NCBI GenBank assembly: GCA_037043015.1
Contig: CM073321.1
Span: 17,481,001 to 17,545,000, forward strand
Length of the DNA stretch: 64,000 bases
Source: Bryum argenteum
Taxonomy: Eukaryota > Streptophyta > Bryopsida > Bryales > Bryaceae
Direction of reading: 5' to 3'
Position 1 is the first letter of the stretch. The number at the start of each line of letters is the position of its first letter. A program made the position numbers and the translations under genes. Positions 1 to 12,300 of this stretch are shown here, piece by piece. The notes under the pieces were generated by a model. That model was not told the DNA's origin. It saw only the letters and a list, made by a program, of their open reading frames with translations, and did no database searches.

Positions 1-101
1 AGAAGCAAGAGGAGATCCAAGAGAAGCGGTACACACCGGGACGGATTCGTATAATCCACCCGTCCCAAAAGTTGACAAGATGACGCCACCTTTGAAAAGG
101 G

Positions 102-3100
102 GTGGAAGCAAGTGCATTAGACGTAGATATTAGTGCAGAAATCAGGGACTCTTTAGGTGAAATAGCCGATGAAGAGGAGCAGGACGGTATCCCTAGGACG
201 GAATCAGCCGGCCGAACAGTGAAGTTCAATGACGTCCCCATCGTGATTAGTCCTCGTTTGAAGGTGGACGAATACGACATAGTCCAGGACATTAAGAATC
301 AGATGGTGAACGTCACATTTGGGCAATTGCTGCATGATAATATTAATTATCAAAAGCTGCTCAAGGACGCTTGGACGAAGAAGCGTCAACGTCGGATCAA
401 ACTTCCGCCGTGTGCGACCGTAAACTACACGGGGACGGAAGATCATGGAGCTCCGTGATTGAAGTTGAAGTGGAGGGTCGCATGATCAAGAAAGTTCCGA
501 TGAGACGGGGTCCGGTGTCAACATAATGCTGGAAGACACTGCACACGAACTCGGCTTCACAAACTTCGAGCCGACCAAGCAAGTACTCAGAATGGCCGAT
601 CAGACGAGGGTGATTCCAGTAGGACGGTTATCACTCGTACCTGTCCGGATCAGCAAGTTCACGTACTTGCTCAACTTCGTCATCATCAGGGTCGGCATTG
701 GGCAACCGTTCCCCATACTGCTGGGAAGGCCGTGGTTGTATTTGTCAAAAGCACTGGTTGACTGGGGAGCAAGAGAGTTCGTCATCGGCAAGCCGTCCGT
801 ACGGATTCCTTGGGAGACAGTCTCTAAGATGGGGGAGACGGCTAGGTCGGACGGGTACACGACAGACTGGTCAGGGCCGGAGGAGGAAGACGATGAAGTT
901 TCAAGCTATTTTGTCAGCCCAATTGACAGGCTGACAGAGGATGACCTGAAGTTTCCGTACCCGGTCGTAAATGAGGAAGAAGCCAACACGGCCGAGGCCG
1001 TGTATCAACCAGCAGAGGATAGGTCGCCGAGAAGAAGCAAGCGTCGCTTAATCGCAAAATGGGTTCGACAACAAATCTCGGACGGCCTTCTACCACCAGT
1101 TGGGTTGAGCATTGGCAAAGTAGGACGGAAATGGTCCAACCTACTTCCAGATCCAGAAGAGGCAGCAGTGGATAAGGTAAAATCCATTGTAAACCCCAAT
1201 GATTACGAGAAGACGGAGGTGATAGAGGGAAAATTCTTCTTTTTGGGCAAGTCAATGATGGAAGAGGAGAGGATCACGTACATAAAGACATTGAGGGAAT
1301 ACCAGGACGTGTTCGCCTGGGCGCCATCCGACCTCAGGGGCATTCCCGCCTGGTTGGGGGAGCATCGAATAGACCTCAAGGACGGAGCCACTCCGGTGAG
1401 GCAGAGGCAGTACCGACTGAATCCGAAATACTCACTCATGGTGAAGGACGAAATTGATAAACTCCTCGAGGCCGGATTCATTTATCCGGTGGACAACTCG
1501 GAGTGGGTGTCACCAATTGTAGTGGTGCCGAAGAAGGTCGGAGCGGACGGGAAGGTCAAAATCCGGGTGTGCCAGGACTTCCGCAAGTTAAACGCAGCAG
1601 AACTAAGAAGGACCACTTCCGATCCCGTTCACGGACATCATCTTAGATCATGTAGCAGACGGGAATACTACGGCTTCGGGACGGATTCTCAGGGTACAAC
1701 CAGGTCGTAATCAGGAAGGAGGATCAGCTGAAAACAACGTTTACAACGGAGTGGGGGACGTTTGCATTCAATCGCATGCCATTTGGGTTATGCAATGCAC
1801 CAGGGACGTTTCAGCGCCTCATGATGGACATCTTCAGAGACTTTCTTCGACACTTCCTAGAGGTGTTCATAGACGACTTTGCCGTCTTCAGCTCAAGGAC
1901 GAATCACCTCAGCTACCTGCGGAGGACGTTCCAGAGATGCAGAGAAACAGGGCTGAAGCTCCATCCGGGTAAGTGTTTCTTCGGAATGCTATCCGGCCTG
2001 TTGCTTGGACATGTGGTCAGCCAGGACGGAATCCAAGTGGACATTGACAAGGTCAGGGCAATACTTGCGCTGGTGGCACCTACAAACGTGAAGGAAGTAC
2101 GTGGATTCCTAGGATGCGTGGGGTACTACAAGCGTTTCATCCATAGCTACGCGCAACTGGCAACACCTCTCACGGAGCTGCTGAAAAAGGAGACGAAGTT
2201 CACCTGGACGGACGTCCGGCAGGACGCCTTCGAAAAACTCAAGCTCAAGCTCACTTCAGCACCCGTCCTCTCAACTCCGGACTGGGACAAACCATTCCAT
2301 GTCACGCTGGATGCATCCGGCTGGTGTGTAGGGGCAATCATATGGCAGGCCGGCAACGAGAAAAAGGAGTATCTGATCTACTATGCAAGCCGGCAGATGA
2401 GTCCGGCCGAGCGTAAGTATACTACTACAGAGCGTGAAGCTTTGGCCGTAGTATATGCTTGCAAGAAATTCAGGCATTATCTGCTTGGGTACCATGTGAT
2501 CTTCCATACTGACCATGATTCATTGAAGTACTTGGTCAACAAGCCGGATTTGTCAGGACGGATTGCAAGATGGATTCTCCTCCTCCAGGAATTCGACTAC
2601 GAGGTCAAAGTGAAAGCCGGCAAGGCCAACGTTAATGCCGACTTCCTCTCCGAGGCAATGAGGCAAGGAAGCAGTTTCCGACCTCCGGGCAGAGTTTCCA
2701 GACGAGTTCTTGCAGGAGGACGGATTGGTCAACGTACACAGAGTACAGGACGAGCACCAGTCCGAATTCCAGCAAACAATTGATTTCCTCACACAACAGA
2801 AGTACCCGGCCGGGATGACAAGAGAGGAGAAGAGCGTGTTCGTGCATCAAATGGCACCTTTCACTATGATAAATGGGGTGTTGTTCAAAATGGGTGCAGA
2901 TGAGGTGCATGGCGCACAAGGCCGAAAGCAAAGACAGGAGGACGGTGATCCGAGAGCTGCATTCAGGACCGTCCGGGGGACATTTGGCAGCAGTGTCAAC
3001 CATTGGCCGGATCCGACATGCCGGATACTGGTGGCCCAGACTAGTACGGGACGTTAAGAAATATGTATCCTGCTGCGACCAGTGCCAGCGTACGGGTGCA

Positions 3101-4048
3101 CCCTCATTCAAAAATCACTGGCCGCTAACACCAATAATACCGCTGGCGCCATTTGAGAAATGGGGCATTGACTTCATCGGCCCCATTAGTCCGGTTACCG
3201 TTCGGCAACGAAGGTATATCATTCTGGCAACGGACTACTCAACCAAATGGGTGGAGGCAAAGGCAACAGGACGGAATGACGCCAGGACGGCCGCACAGTT
3301 TCTCTTTGAAAACATCATGATGCGTTTTGGAACACCGCTGGAGCTGGTGAGTGATCGTGGACTTCACTTCCTCAACGATGTCATCAATTACATAACGGAG
3401 AAGTACTACATCAAGCATCGCAAAACAACTCCGTACAACCCACGAGCAAACGGCCTCACGGAGCGTGCAAACGGCATTGTAGGCAAGATGTTGAACAAGA
3501 TGGTTTCCGCTCACAAGACGGATTGGGACCAGAAGCTCCCTTCGCCGTCCCACGCATACAACACGGTCGAGAAAAGACGACCGTAAGTCGCCCTATTTTC
3601 TCGTGTTTGGACAAGAAGTGTTGAATGGCATAGAAATGGAGGTGGAGACGTACAAGGTGCTCGCAACCCGATCCGGCCTTCAGGTTGAGAATCCGGAAAC
3701 AAGACTCCTGGCCATTGAGGATCTGGAAGAGGCAAGAAGGGAAGCATTAGAGCAAACGTCGCGATGCATGCATTTAAGCGCAAGTCGGATCATGACGGCC
3801 GGATTCCAAACGACCACAATATCCGACCGGGAGGACTCGTACTGTTGTATGACAACCGCCATAAAGAATTTCCGGGCAAGCTTCACACAAGGTGGATGGG
3901 TCCTTATCGAGTGCAGGACGTCTACGCAAACGGCTCATTGCAGTTAGCCGACCTGAGCGGAAATCAGCTGGACACAAGGGTGAACGGATCGAGGGTCAAG
4001 AAGTACAACCCAGAAAGTTTTTCGGACGAAAGTTCGGAATACGACTAA
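102..4048 (+). pseudogene. pol: R1 pol polyprotein (PR-RT-RNase H-IN), frameshifted
   Basis: The frame is broken near 455, 1600-1780, 2690-2870, 3590 and 3760, but the domains are readable. The region around 500-540 matches an aspartic protease site, damaged by an indel. RT begins about 1390 and has the catalytic FIDD box at 1866-1877, where many families have YxDD. RNase H follows (about 2290-2640) with conserved D, E and D positions (TLDASG, TEREAL, HTDHDS). Integrase shows an HHCC finger (CCDQC near 3072), D in GIDFIGP, D in VSDRG and E in GLTERANG with D35E spacing. The C-terminus has a GPY-type motif (WMGPYRV) and stops at 4048 without a chromodomain. The 1776-2783 stretch is fully open, unlike the same region of R2. 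Confidence 0.88.
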
Positions 4049-4074
4049 GTGTTCGCGAAGACGCTTCACAATTG

Positions 4075-4083
4075 AAAAGGGGG
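4075..4083 (+). other. Polypurine tract of R1
   Basis: AAAAGGGGG lies just upstream of TAA and the LTR start TGTCGG at 4087. This is the expected plus-strand primer position. The same run precedes the second LTR at 13503-13511. Confidence 0.8.
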
Positions 4084-4453
4084 TAATGTCGGACCCGGTT
4101 TTTTTCGATTTTTGGCCATTATATTCTAATGCGCATTAAGAATAAGTATAGTGTCTAGAATCCGACCTATGTATTTGCTAAGCCGTATACTATAAGGCAA
4201 TTACGTTTTTACAAATCAAGGAATTAGTTAAACTCTAGTTTATGTTAAGTAGGACGGATTTGCCAATCCGTACTCTCGTCCCCCGCACGGCTAGGACGTC
4301 TTTGTCGGAGGACGGATTAGGAGTTATGATGGTAGGTGAAGGACGGAGTGGCGAAGAATTTAATAATGGCGAAAATCTAGAAGGCGACTCCGTGGGGAGG
4401 ACAATTATGGCGGCGGACCATGTCATGATGGTCGGACTTAACTCCGCCCCCTC

Positions 4454-4462
4454 GATATAAGG
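4454..4462 (+). promoter_or_regulatory. TATA-like box in LTR-A
   Basis: GATATAAGG is followed by a pyrimidine-rich leader (4470-4560). It is conserved in LTR-B at 13883-13891. It is the best candidate promoter for the element transcript, placing the start about 30 bp downstream. Assigned by sequence only. Confidence 0.45.
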
Positions 4463-4621
4463 CAACCCGTCCGCCCTTGTCGCCACCGCCTCCTCGTTTT
4501 TGCGCCCTTGTCGTCTTGCGCTCCCGCCCTCCGTCTTTCTCGCTTTCCGTCCTTAGTCGCGATCCGCCCATCGGCCGACCTCGGCCCGGCGACTCTCTAT
4601 TTCCTTGCGCACTTCTTTCCG

Positions 4622-6519
4622 ATGGCAGGAACGGCGTCCGCTTCCGCTTAGGAGCAAGAAGAGCTGAAGATTTCCATCAAGCTCGTGTCGCCGTGTATTC
4701 CGATCGAGGAGAATGAGAAGAAGTCCTTGACGGAAGACCTCGAGAGGATGGGGTTAGCCGGCCTGCTGGATACGCCCTGGGGATTGCGCGACGCGGAGAT
4801 GGTGCGCGAGATCAAGGTCGGCGCGCCAAACCAGTTCGAGGGGACGGTTAGAGGGAAGCCGGCTTCCTGGACGGCCGAGCATCGAGAGTCAAGCATTTGC
4901 GATCGACCGTAAACAACGGAGTAGGGTTGTGCGGCCGGAAACACAAGTGGCGAAGAAGGCGCGTCCACGGGGATCCACACAAGAACAATGGCTACTCGAT
5001 CGAGGATTGCGAGGAAACTGAGGGAGCGCGCCGTCATCAAGTTTTTGGCGCCGATTATTCACGGAGAGAAGCCGCACGGATCACCGTACGGCCGGCCAAC
5101 ACCGCCCCGGGCTCCTTGCGCGCGAACGGGAGACGGATCGGGGGATGATCATCCGCGACTTAGTCGCCCGGCTTATGGAAAACGTAGGTAAAACCCGTCC
5201 TAGCCCTATTACTCCTTTTCTTTACCACCGCATACAAGAAGGAGGAGGTGCGACGGATGAGGAGGAGTCGAACTATGAGATCGCTACTGTCGCCGCAAAA
5301 CAACGGCGTGTTCGAGTCGAGGAGAGTACGGATAGCAAGGCCGTGTACTCGGAAGAGGAGGAGGACGAGGTCGGATCGGTCGAAGGGGACGTTCCACCCG
5401 ACGCACTGTAGAGCCGGCTCGGAGGCAACCCCACCGCGGACGCGTCCGCAGGTAATCATCCTTCCGTCCCGTCCCCTCCCACGAATCCGACCGAGGCCGA
5501 ACTCGATCGAGAGGGGACAACCCTCGAGGCCGGTGGATGAAGGGGAAGTTACGGCCGATTGGGAGAACCCCATGAATCCGAACGACCCCCGACTCCCCCC
5601 CACCTCTCAGTCCGTCCGCCAATCACCCGGATCCCATGAGGCGAGCATGGCACCACTTCACGGAAGCCAGTGCGTATTTCCTCTACCAAGGATCACTGGC
5701 GAAGCTATGCCAAGAATTTGGAGTGAAGACGTTGCTGGAGGTCAAACAGAAGTGGGACTCCAAACCGGACGAGGAGCAGTTCCGACAGACGGAGAAGCAA
5801 GTGACCAAGCTAATCCTGGAGAATAGACGTCTTCGCGAGACGGTCGAGAAGGGAGGAGGAACTCCTGGTCGGAAGGCGAGCCGTAATCACGGCAAACGAG
5901 CAGTCGTAAAGCTCGTGGAAATCTGCGAGGTTCCGGCCGAAGTCTTTGCAGAGGGCGAACCTGTTCGAGGCCGGAATCCTCGGGTCGGAGGTTTTCAAGG
6001 CGGAGACATTCAAGAAATTCCTCTTGGCGGCGAAGACGTACGCCACGAAAGTAGAGAAGAGCAACGCCGAGGTCAAGGTCTTTGCTCGACGCCGTCCGGG
6101 AGCAGATGAAGGAGGAGGTAGTGATGTCGGCCTTCACTTCTACTCCGGCCAAGACCCGCGGCCGGATACAACAGGGACGGATCTTTGGGCTCTCCAGTCC
6201 GACCGACACGAAGGGCAAGGCAAAGGTGAAGACGGAGTCGGATGCACCCGCCCAGCCAGACTCGCCGGCCAAGAACACGCGCACCGCGAAGAGGAAGCTC
6301 ACGGCCGAGGAATACGAGAAGTCTCCCGGGGCGCAGAAGCTTCACGACATCGGCCTCGAGCATTCCGAAGAGGAAGAGTTGAAGAGCGGAGACGAGACTA
6401 ACTCCAGCGAGGACGAGTACGTGATCACCGACACGGGCAAGAGAGTGAAGGCAGGACGTATCGCAGCGACGCCACTGAAGCGGCCGAAGCACGGAGTTAG
6501 TTCGCGAAGAAAGAGGTAG
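4622..6519 (+). pseudogene. LTR-A embedded ORF, about 630 codons, broken
   Basis: Coding sequence can be followed from ATG at 4622 to TAG at 6517-6519 across several frameshifts and an in-frame TAG at 4649. It lies wholly inside the LTR and is not gag or pol. The N-terminal third has a globular segment containing RDLVARLMENVG and PSPITPFLYH. From memory this loosely resembles the 'putative plant transposon protein' domain (PF20167-like), which is weak evidence. A Glu-rich acidic stretch follows (near 5270-5400), then a coiled-coil-like segment (EKQVTKLILENRRLRETV, near 5790-5850), then a conserved block (FKAETFKKFLLAAKTYATK, near 5995-6050). The tail is acidic with basic, NLS-like clusters (TAKRKL; KRPKHGVSSRRKR). 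The same ORF is in LTR-B, and a diverged homologue lies inverted at 53637-59591. Function unknown. Confidence 0.6.
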
Positions 6520-7530
6520 GACGTCTTAGAGGCCGGCAGTCAAAGGACGGCCAGAGTTAGGAGGTCGGATTGGTATCCGTCCTAGGCCAGTATAGTGTTT
6601 TCTTTTTGGGAATGCGTGCCGCTTTTTGAGGAGTAGGCCTGGTAGGCCGGCGCCGCAATCCAGTTAGGGATCTAAGTCGTTGACTTAGAAGTACTTATAG
6701 GTGGGAGTTTTGTCCACCAAAGCATTCCTTGCTCGAGTGTTAATCGAACCTTCTTACGCGCATATTCGGCGTGATCATTTCCCTGTCTCCTTTTCAGTTG
6801 AGTGCTTGGAAAGCCGGATCTACTTTGTGTGTGTGAGTTGGGAGTTAGGAATCCGGATTCTTTGTTAGATCGTTTCTGTGGAATTGAAGTCGGGTTGGGC
6901 GTATTCTTGAGTGCCTTGTGTCTTGAACTGGTCTAGGCGTCTGAGAGAGGGAAACTGCTGTGGTAGACACTTACGGTCTGGGAGGTTCTGGGAGTACAGT
7001 GTGTGAGGACGGATTCCAATCCGGCCTCCAGCTGCCACAGACTTGGGTTCCTCTGTAGTCTCAGAGGACGGATTAAGCGCAGTACGTGACCAGAATACGT
7101 GTAGACGTCTTCTAGCCGGATTCGGAGCTCTTGAAGTCCGTCATTGTAGTAAGGGTGATAGGGTAACCAGGACGGCCTGCGTGACTTGCTAGTTCGGACG
7201 GATAGGACGGATTAGTTGTGAGGACGTAATGTGTGCCTTAGTATGTGTGTGTGTGTGTAGAGTCTAAGTGTGGAAGTTTCCGCCACGATAAACATAAGGG
7301 AAAGAGTCTTTGTGCATCCCCTCTTGCAAAGGGATACCCTTGCCCTGCAAGGCTAAAACATAAGTTGGGACTAGGAACGTTTGTGGGTTTGGTTGTTTTA
7401 GCACTACTTGCCTTGGTCACTTCACAGAATCCCTGGAACGATACACGAGTCACCTGAACACGGGTTTTACACCAATAAACGTGTAAGGGAAGATAAAGTG
7501 AATACATGGCATCCGACATGTAAAAATTTT

Positions 7531-7550
7531 TGGCGCCACTGCCGGGATTC
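7531..7550 (+). other. Primer-binding site of R2
   Basis: TGGCGCCACTGCCGGGATTC starts 12 bases after the end of LTR-A. It resembles the TGGCGCC-type site known from Athila and Tat elements, which pairs with the 3' end of a tRNA, often tRNA-Asp. The exact tRNA is not determined here. Confidence 0.75.
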
Positions 7551-7809
7551 TAACAACTGACCGAGTGGTAGTGTTAGTACGTGAGGACGGATTCGGATAG
7601 GACGTATTCTTTATCCGGCCTACTTGTGAGGATAGTTCTGCGTAGATACAGAAGCTGCAAGTGCAGGTCGGTTTCTATTGTTGTAAATGAAGTACAAGAG
7701 AGTTACCTAGTTACTTCTTTATGAGTCAAGGCACAAGAGGTGCGGGGACGTAAGGAGGTCTCTGTCCGGATTGGTGCTAGAAGGTCGGAAGGTGTGAGTA
7801 CTCCAACAA

Positions 7810-9349
7810 ATGGCCCCCCTACGTTTAACGCGGCATCCAGTTTCACGAGAGGAAGGAGGTATTGTGTACGTGTCCTTGGGCGGGAGGACGGTGAACACAA
7901 GAATAGAAGAATCAACGCCGGAAGTAACCTTCTTGGTTCCGGATCCCGAACAGGCGGGAAGGAGGGAGCCGGAACAAGAAGAGGTTGAGATGGCACCCCA
8001 CAACCGGCTAAAATACAAACAGTTCAGAGGAACTGGGAAGACGGACGTGGATGATTGGTATGGCGAATTTGAGGCCACAGCGAATGCTAACGAAGAGACT
8101 CCCGGATTCTAAACATCGGATTTTTCAAGGATTGTTGAAGGGAGAAGCACTGAGGTGGTATCAAGATCTGGAGGTAGCAGAAAGAACAAATTGGAATACG
8201 CTCATTCCATTGTTCTTGCGAACTTTTAGAGAGGCCGGAGGAGAAGACCGTGCGTTGGGGCAACTCAGCAAGATCTACCTCAGGTCGGATGAGACAGTCC
8301 GGAAGTACGGCCAGCGAGTGAAGGCACTGATCCAGAAGTTGACGGACAATGTCGCCCCAAAGATTCAGATTGCTTGGTATGTGGCCGGATTGCCGGAAGA
8401 GATGGGATTCCAGATCCGCCAAACTAGGCCGGCCACACTACGCGAAGCTATGGATTCCGCTCAGAATTATGAAAATTCTGCAAATCTGCGAACATCCGTC
8501 CTCAAGGCTGAGAAGAAGAAAGAGAAAGAGAAGGAGGCAGCACGACGCAGAGGAAGACGGCATAGGAGTTCGGATGAATCAGAGCCGGGAAGTGACAGCG
8601 AGGCCGGATCTGAATACGACTCAGAGCCGGAATCCTCTTCCCCAGAGAGGAGGCCGGAATCGTCAAGACGACCGCACAAGTGCAAGGACCTCAGATTGGA
8701 GCGGGATCGTAGTGCACGCTTTGCATCAAAGGTAAAGAAGGAAGATGACGAATCAAAGAAGACGTTAAAAGGCATCCAGGAGACTCTTGAAGCCATCAGA
8801 GTTAATCTCGCAGAAGAGCGGAAACCAAGGAAGATGATTCCGGTCTCCAGGGCAAATGTGTTCTGCGTCTTGTGCGGTGGGCAGGGGCATTTTGCTACAG
8901 AATGCCCAAAACGTGTCAAGAACGTCCGGTACGTCACGGAAGAGGACGTATGGCAAGATGAAGAATCAGCAGAAATGGACGAGCTGGTTTTTCAGATTCA
9001 ACAATCGTACGGCAGAGGTAAACCTCAGGCGAGGCCGGCCACAGTACCTCGGACGGCTGGGCAAGCGACTCCAAGCACGTACACTGGGCCACGCACGCAG
9101 GTCGGATTCTGCTTCCTCTGTGGCAGTGGGGAACATTTTGCAAATAATTGCCCATGGAAGAAGGAAGTGGGAGGAGGAACTCTGCTACCACTACCGTGTC
9201 AAAATTGCGGAAAGTGGGGACACGTAGCAAAGGATTGCCCGGAGCCGGAAGTTCAGAAAGCACCGGTCAAACACGTCCAGATCTTACCGAGAGAGCAGAC
9301 CGGCCTCAACTACGCGCATACGGCCGGGACGGAAAGGCCGGATAAATGA
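7810..9349 (+). pseudogene. gag: R2 gag with three CCHC zinc knuckles
   Basis: The capsid-nucleocapsid protein runs from ATG 7810 to about 9349, with one frameshift near 8100-8112. A gag core (LLKGEALRWYQDL, LIPLFLRTF) lies near 8130-8340. A highly charged Lys/Glu/Arg linker spans about 8510-8790. Three CX2CX4HX4C knuckles follow at 8864-8905 (CVLCGGQGHF), 9110-9151 (CFLCGSGEHF) and 9197-9240 (CQNCGKWGHV). These bind the RNA genome in related elements. An internal ATG at 7990 is an alternative start. The break may be an assembly error. Confidence 0.85.
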
Positions 9350-9352
9350 TGT

Positions 9353-12300
9353 TTGGCTGTGGAGCATGCGGACAGAGAGGACGTATTCAGAGTGGCCACC
9401 CGCAGCTCCACGCAGAAAGAGTCACGCCATAGTCGTAGGAAAAATAGGAGAAGCAAGAGGAGATCCAGTAGAAGCAGTACACCTGGGACGGATTCAGATA
9501 ATCCACCCGTCCCAGTAGTTGACAGTACGGCCACCTTTGAAAAGGGGGTGGAAGCAAGTGCATTAGACGTAGATATTAGTGCAGAAATCAGGGACTCTTT
9601 AGGTGAAATAGCCGATGAAGAGGAGCAGGACGGTATCCCTAGGACGGAATCAGCCGGCCGAACAGTGAAGTTCAATGACGTCCCCATCGTGATTAGTCCT
9701 CGTTTGAAGGTGGACGAATACGACATAGTCCAGGACATTAAGAATCAGATGGTGAACGTCACATTTGGGCAATTGCTGCATGATAATATTAATTATCAAA
9801 AGCTGCTCAAGGACGCTTGGACGAAGAAGCGTCAACGTCGGATCAAACTTCCGGCCGTGGCGACCGTAAACTACACGGGGCGGAAGATCATGGAGCTCCG
9901 TAAAATTGAAGTTGAAGTGGAGGGTCGCATGATCAAGAAAGTTCCATGAGCGGGGTCCGTGTCAACATAATCTTTGGAAGACACTGCACACGAACTCGGC
10001 TTCACAAACTTCGAGCCGACCAAGCAAGTACTTCGAGAATGGCCGATCGACGAGGGTGATTCCAGTGAGGGACGGTTATCACTGCACTGTCCGGGATCAA
10101 AAGTTCACGTCTTGCTCAACTTCGTCATCATCGTGGTCGGCATTGGGCAACCGTTCCCATCTTCTTTGGGAAGGCCGTGGTTGTATTTGTCAAAAGCACT
10201 GGTTGACTGGGGAGCAAGAGAGTTCGTCATCGGCAAGCCGTCCGTACGGATTCCTTGGGAGACAGTCTCTAAGATGGGGGAGACGGCTAGGTCGGACGGG
10301 TACACGACAGACTGGTCAGGGCCGGAGGAGGAAGACGATGAAGTTTCAAGCTATTTTGTCAGCCCAATTGACAGGCTGACAGAGGATGACCTGAAGTTTC
10401 CGTACCCGGTCGTAAATGAGGAAGAAGCCAACACGGCCGAGGCCGTGTATCAACCAGCAGAGGATAGGTCGCTGGGAGAAGCAAGCGTGCAGTTAACTGC
10501 AAATTGGGTTCGACAACAAATCTCGGACGGCCTTCTACCACCAGTTGGGTTGAGCATTGGCAAAGTAGGACGGAAATGGTCCAACCTACTTCCAGATCCA
10601 GAAGAGGCAGCAGTGGATAAGGTAAAATCCATTGTAAACCCCAATGATTACGAGAAGACGGAGGTGATAGAGGGAAAATTCTTCTTTTTGGGCAAGTCAA
10701 TGATGGAAGAGGAGAGGACTGCGTACATAAAGACATTGAGGGAATACCAGGACGTGTTCGCCTGGGCGCCATCCGACCTCAGGGGCATTCCCGCCTGGTT
10801 GGGGGAGCATCGAATAGACCTCAAGGACGGAGCCACTCCGGTGAGGCAGAGGCAGTACCGACTGAATCCGAAATACTCACTCATGGTGAAGGACGAAATT
10901 GATAAACTCCTCGAGGCCGGATTCATTTATCCGGTGGACAACTCGGAGTGGGTGTCACCAATTGTAGTGGTGCCGAAGAAGGTCGGAGCGGACGGGAAGG
11001 TCAAAATCCGGGTGTGCCAGGACTTCCGCAAGTTAAACGCAGCAACTAAGAAGGACCACTTCCCGATCCCGTTCACGGACATCATCTTAGATCATGTAGC
11101 AGACGGGGAATACTACAGCCTTCCCCGGGCGGATTCTCGTGGTACAACCAGTCGTAATCAGGAAGGAGGATCAGCTGAAAACAACGTTTACAACGGAGTG
11201 GGGGACGTTTGCATTCAATCGCATGCCATTTGGGTTATGCAATGCACCAGGGACGTTTCAGCGCCTCATGATGGACATCTTCAGAGACTTTCTTCGACAC
11301 TTCCTAGAGGTGTTCATAGACGACTTTGCCGTCTTCAGCTCAAGGACGAATCACCTCAGCTACCTGCGGAGGACGTTCCAGAGATGCAGAAACAGGGCTG
11401 AAGCTCCATCCGGGTAAGTGTTTCTTCGAATGCTATCCGCCTTGCTTGGACATGTGGTCAGCCAGGACGGAATCCAAGTGGACATTGACAAGGTCAGGGC
11501 AATACTTGCGCTGGTGGCACCTACAAACGTGAAGGAAGTACGTGGATTCCTAGGATGCGTGGGGTACTACAAGCGTTTCATCCATAGCTACGCAAGAATC
11601 GGCAACACCTCTCACGGAGTCTGGCGAAAAAGGAGACGTTCACCGGACGGACGTCCGGCAGACGCCTTCGAAAAACTCAAGCTCAAGCTCACTTCAAAGA
11701 CCCGTCCTCTCAACTCCGGATCGGGACAAACCATTCCATGTCACGCTGGATGCATCCGGCCGTGTGTAGGGGCAATCATATGGCGGTAAACAACGAAAAA
11801 GGAGTATCGATCTACTATGCAAGCCGCGATGAGTCCGGCGAGCGTAAATATACTACTACAGCGTGAAGCTTTGGCCGTAGTATATGCTTGCAAGAAATTC
11901 GAGGCATTATCCGCTTGGGTACCATGTGATCTTCCATACTGACCATGATTCATTGAAGTACTTGGTCAACAAGCCGGATTTGTCGGGGACGGATTGCAAG
12001 ATGGATTCTCCTCCTCCGAGAATTCGACTACGAGGTCAAAGTGAAAGCCGGCAAGGCCAACGTTAATGCCGACTTCCTCTCCGCATACAATGAGGCAAGG
12101 AAGCGATTTCCGACCTCCGGCGAGTTTCCAGACGAGTTCTTGCGGGAGGACGGATTGGTCAACGTCTGCGAGTACAGGGACGAGCACCAATCCGAATTCC
12201 AAAGAAACAATTGATTTCCTCACACAATGTATACCCGGCCGATGACAAGAGAGAGAAGAGAGCGTGTTCGTGCATCAAATGGCACCTTTCACTATGATAA

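Larger units (their letters stand above)
1..4086 (+). mobile_element. Ty3/gypsy retrotransposon R1, partial interior
   Basis: This is the 3' part of the interior of an LTR retrotransposon. It enters the window near the gag-protease junction and ends at the polypurine tract before the LTR at 4087. It is nearly collinear with 9450-13514 of copy R2. Domain order is protease, reverse transcriptase, RNase H, integrase, which is Ty3/gypsy order. No chromodomain follows the integrase, so this is a non-chromovirus (Tat/Athila-like) by inference. The 5' LTR and most of gag lie outside the window. R1 shares its 3' LTR with the 5' LTR of R2. Confidence 0.9.
4087..7518 (+). repeat. LTR-A, 3432 bp, shared by R1 and R2
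   Basis: The LTR begins TGTCGGA and ends TCCGACA, a perfect 7-bp terminal inverted repeat of the TG..CA type. It is repeated at 13515-16938. It follows the R1 polypurine tract and precedes the R2 primer-binding site, so both boundaries are fixed. A TATA-like box at 4454-4462 implies a U3 of about 0.4 kb and an R-U5 of about 3 kb. That long R-U5 carries an ORF (4622-6519). Length is far above the few hundred to about 1500 bp common for plant LTRs. A short TG microsatellite lies near 7245-7258. Confidence 0.93.

Noticed and set aside
3592..4048. A chromodomain after the integrase of R1/R2
   Set aside because: After the GPY-type motif the protein ends in an acidic tail (ESFSDESSEYD) with no chromodomain-like aromatic cage sequence.
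4242..4460. A small frame at the LTR start as a separate gene
   Set aside because: It lies upstream of and across the TATA-like box and is not conserved in frame in LTR-B.
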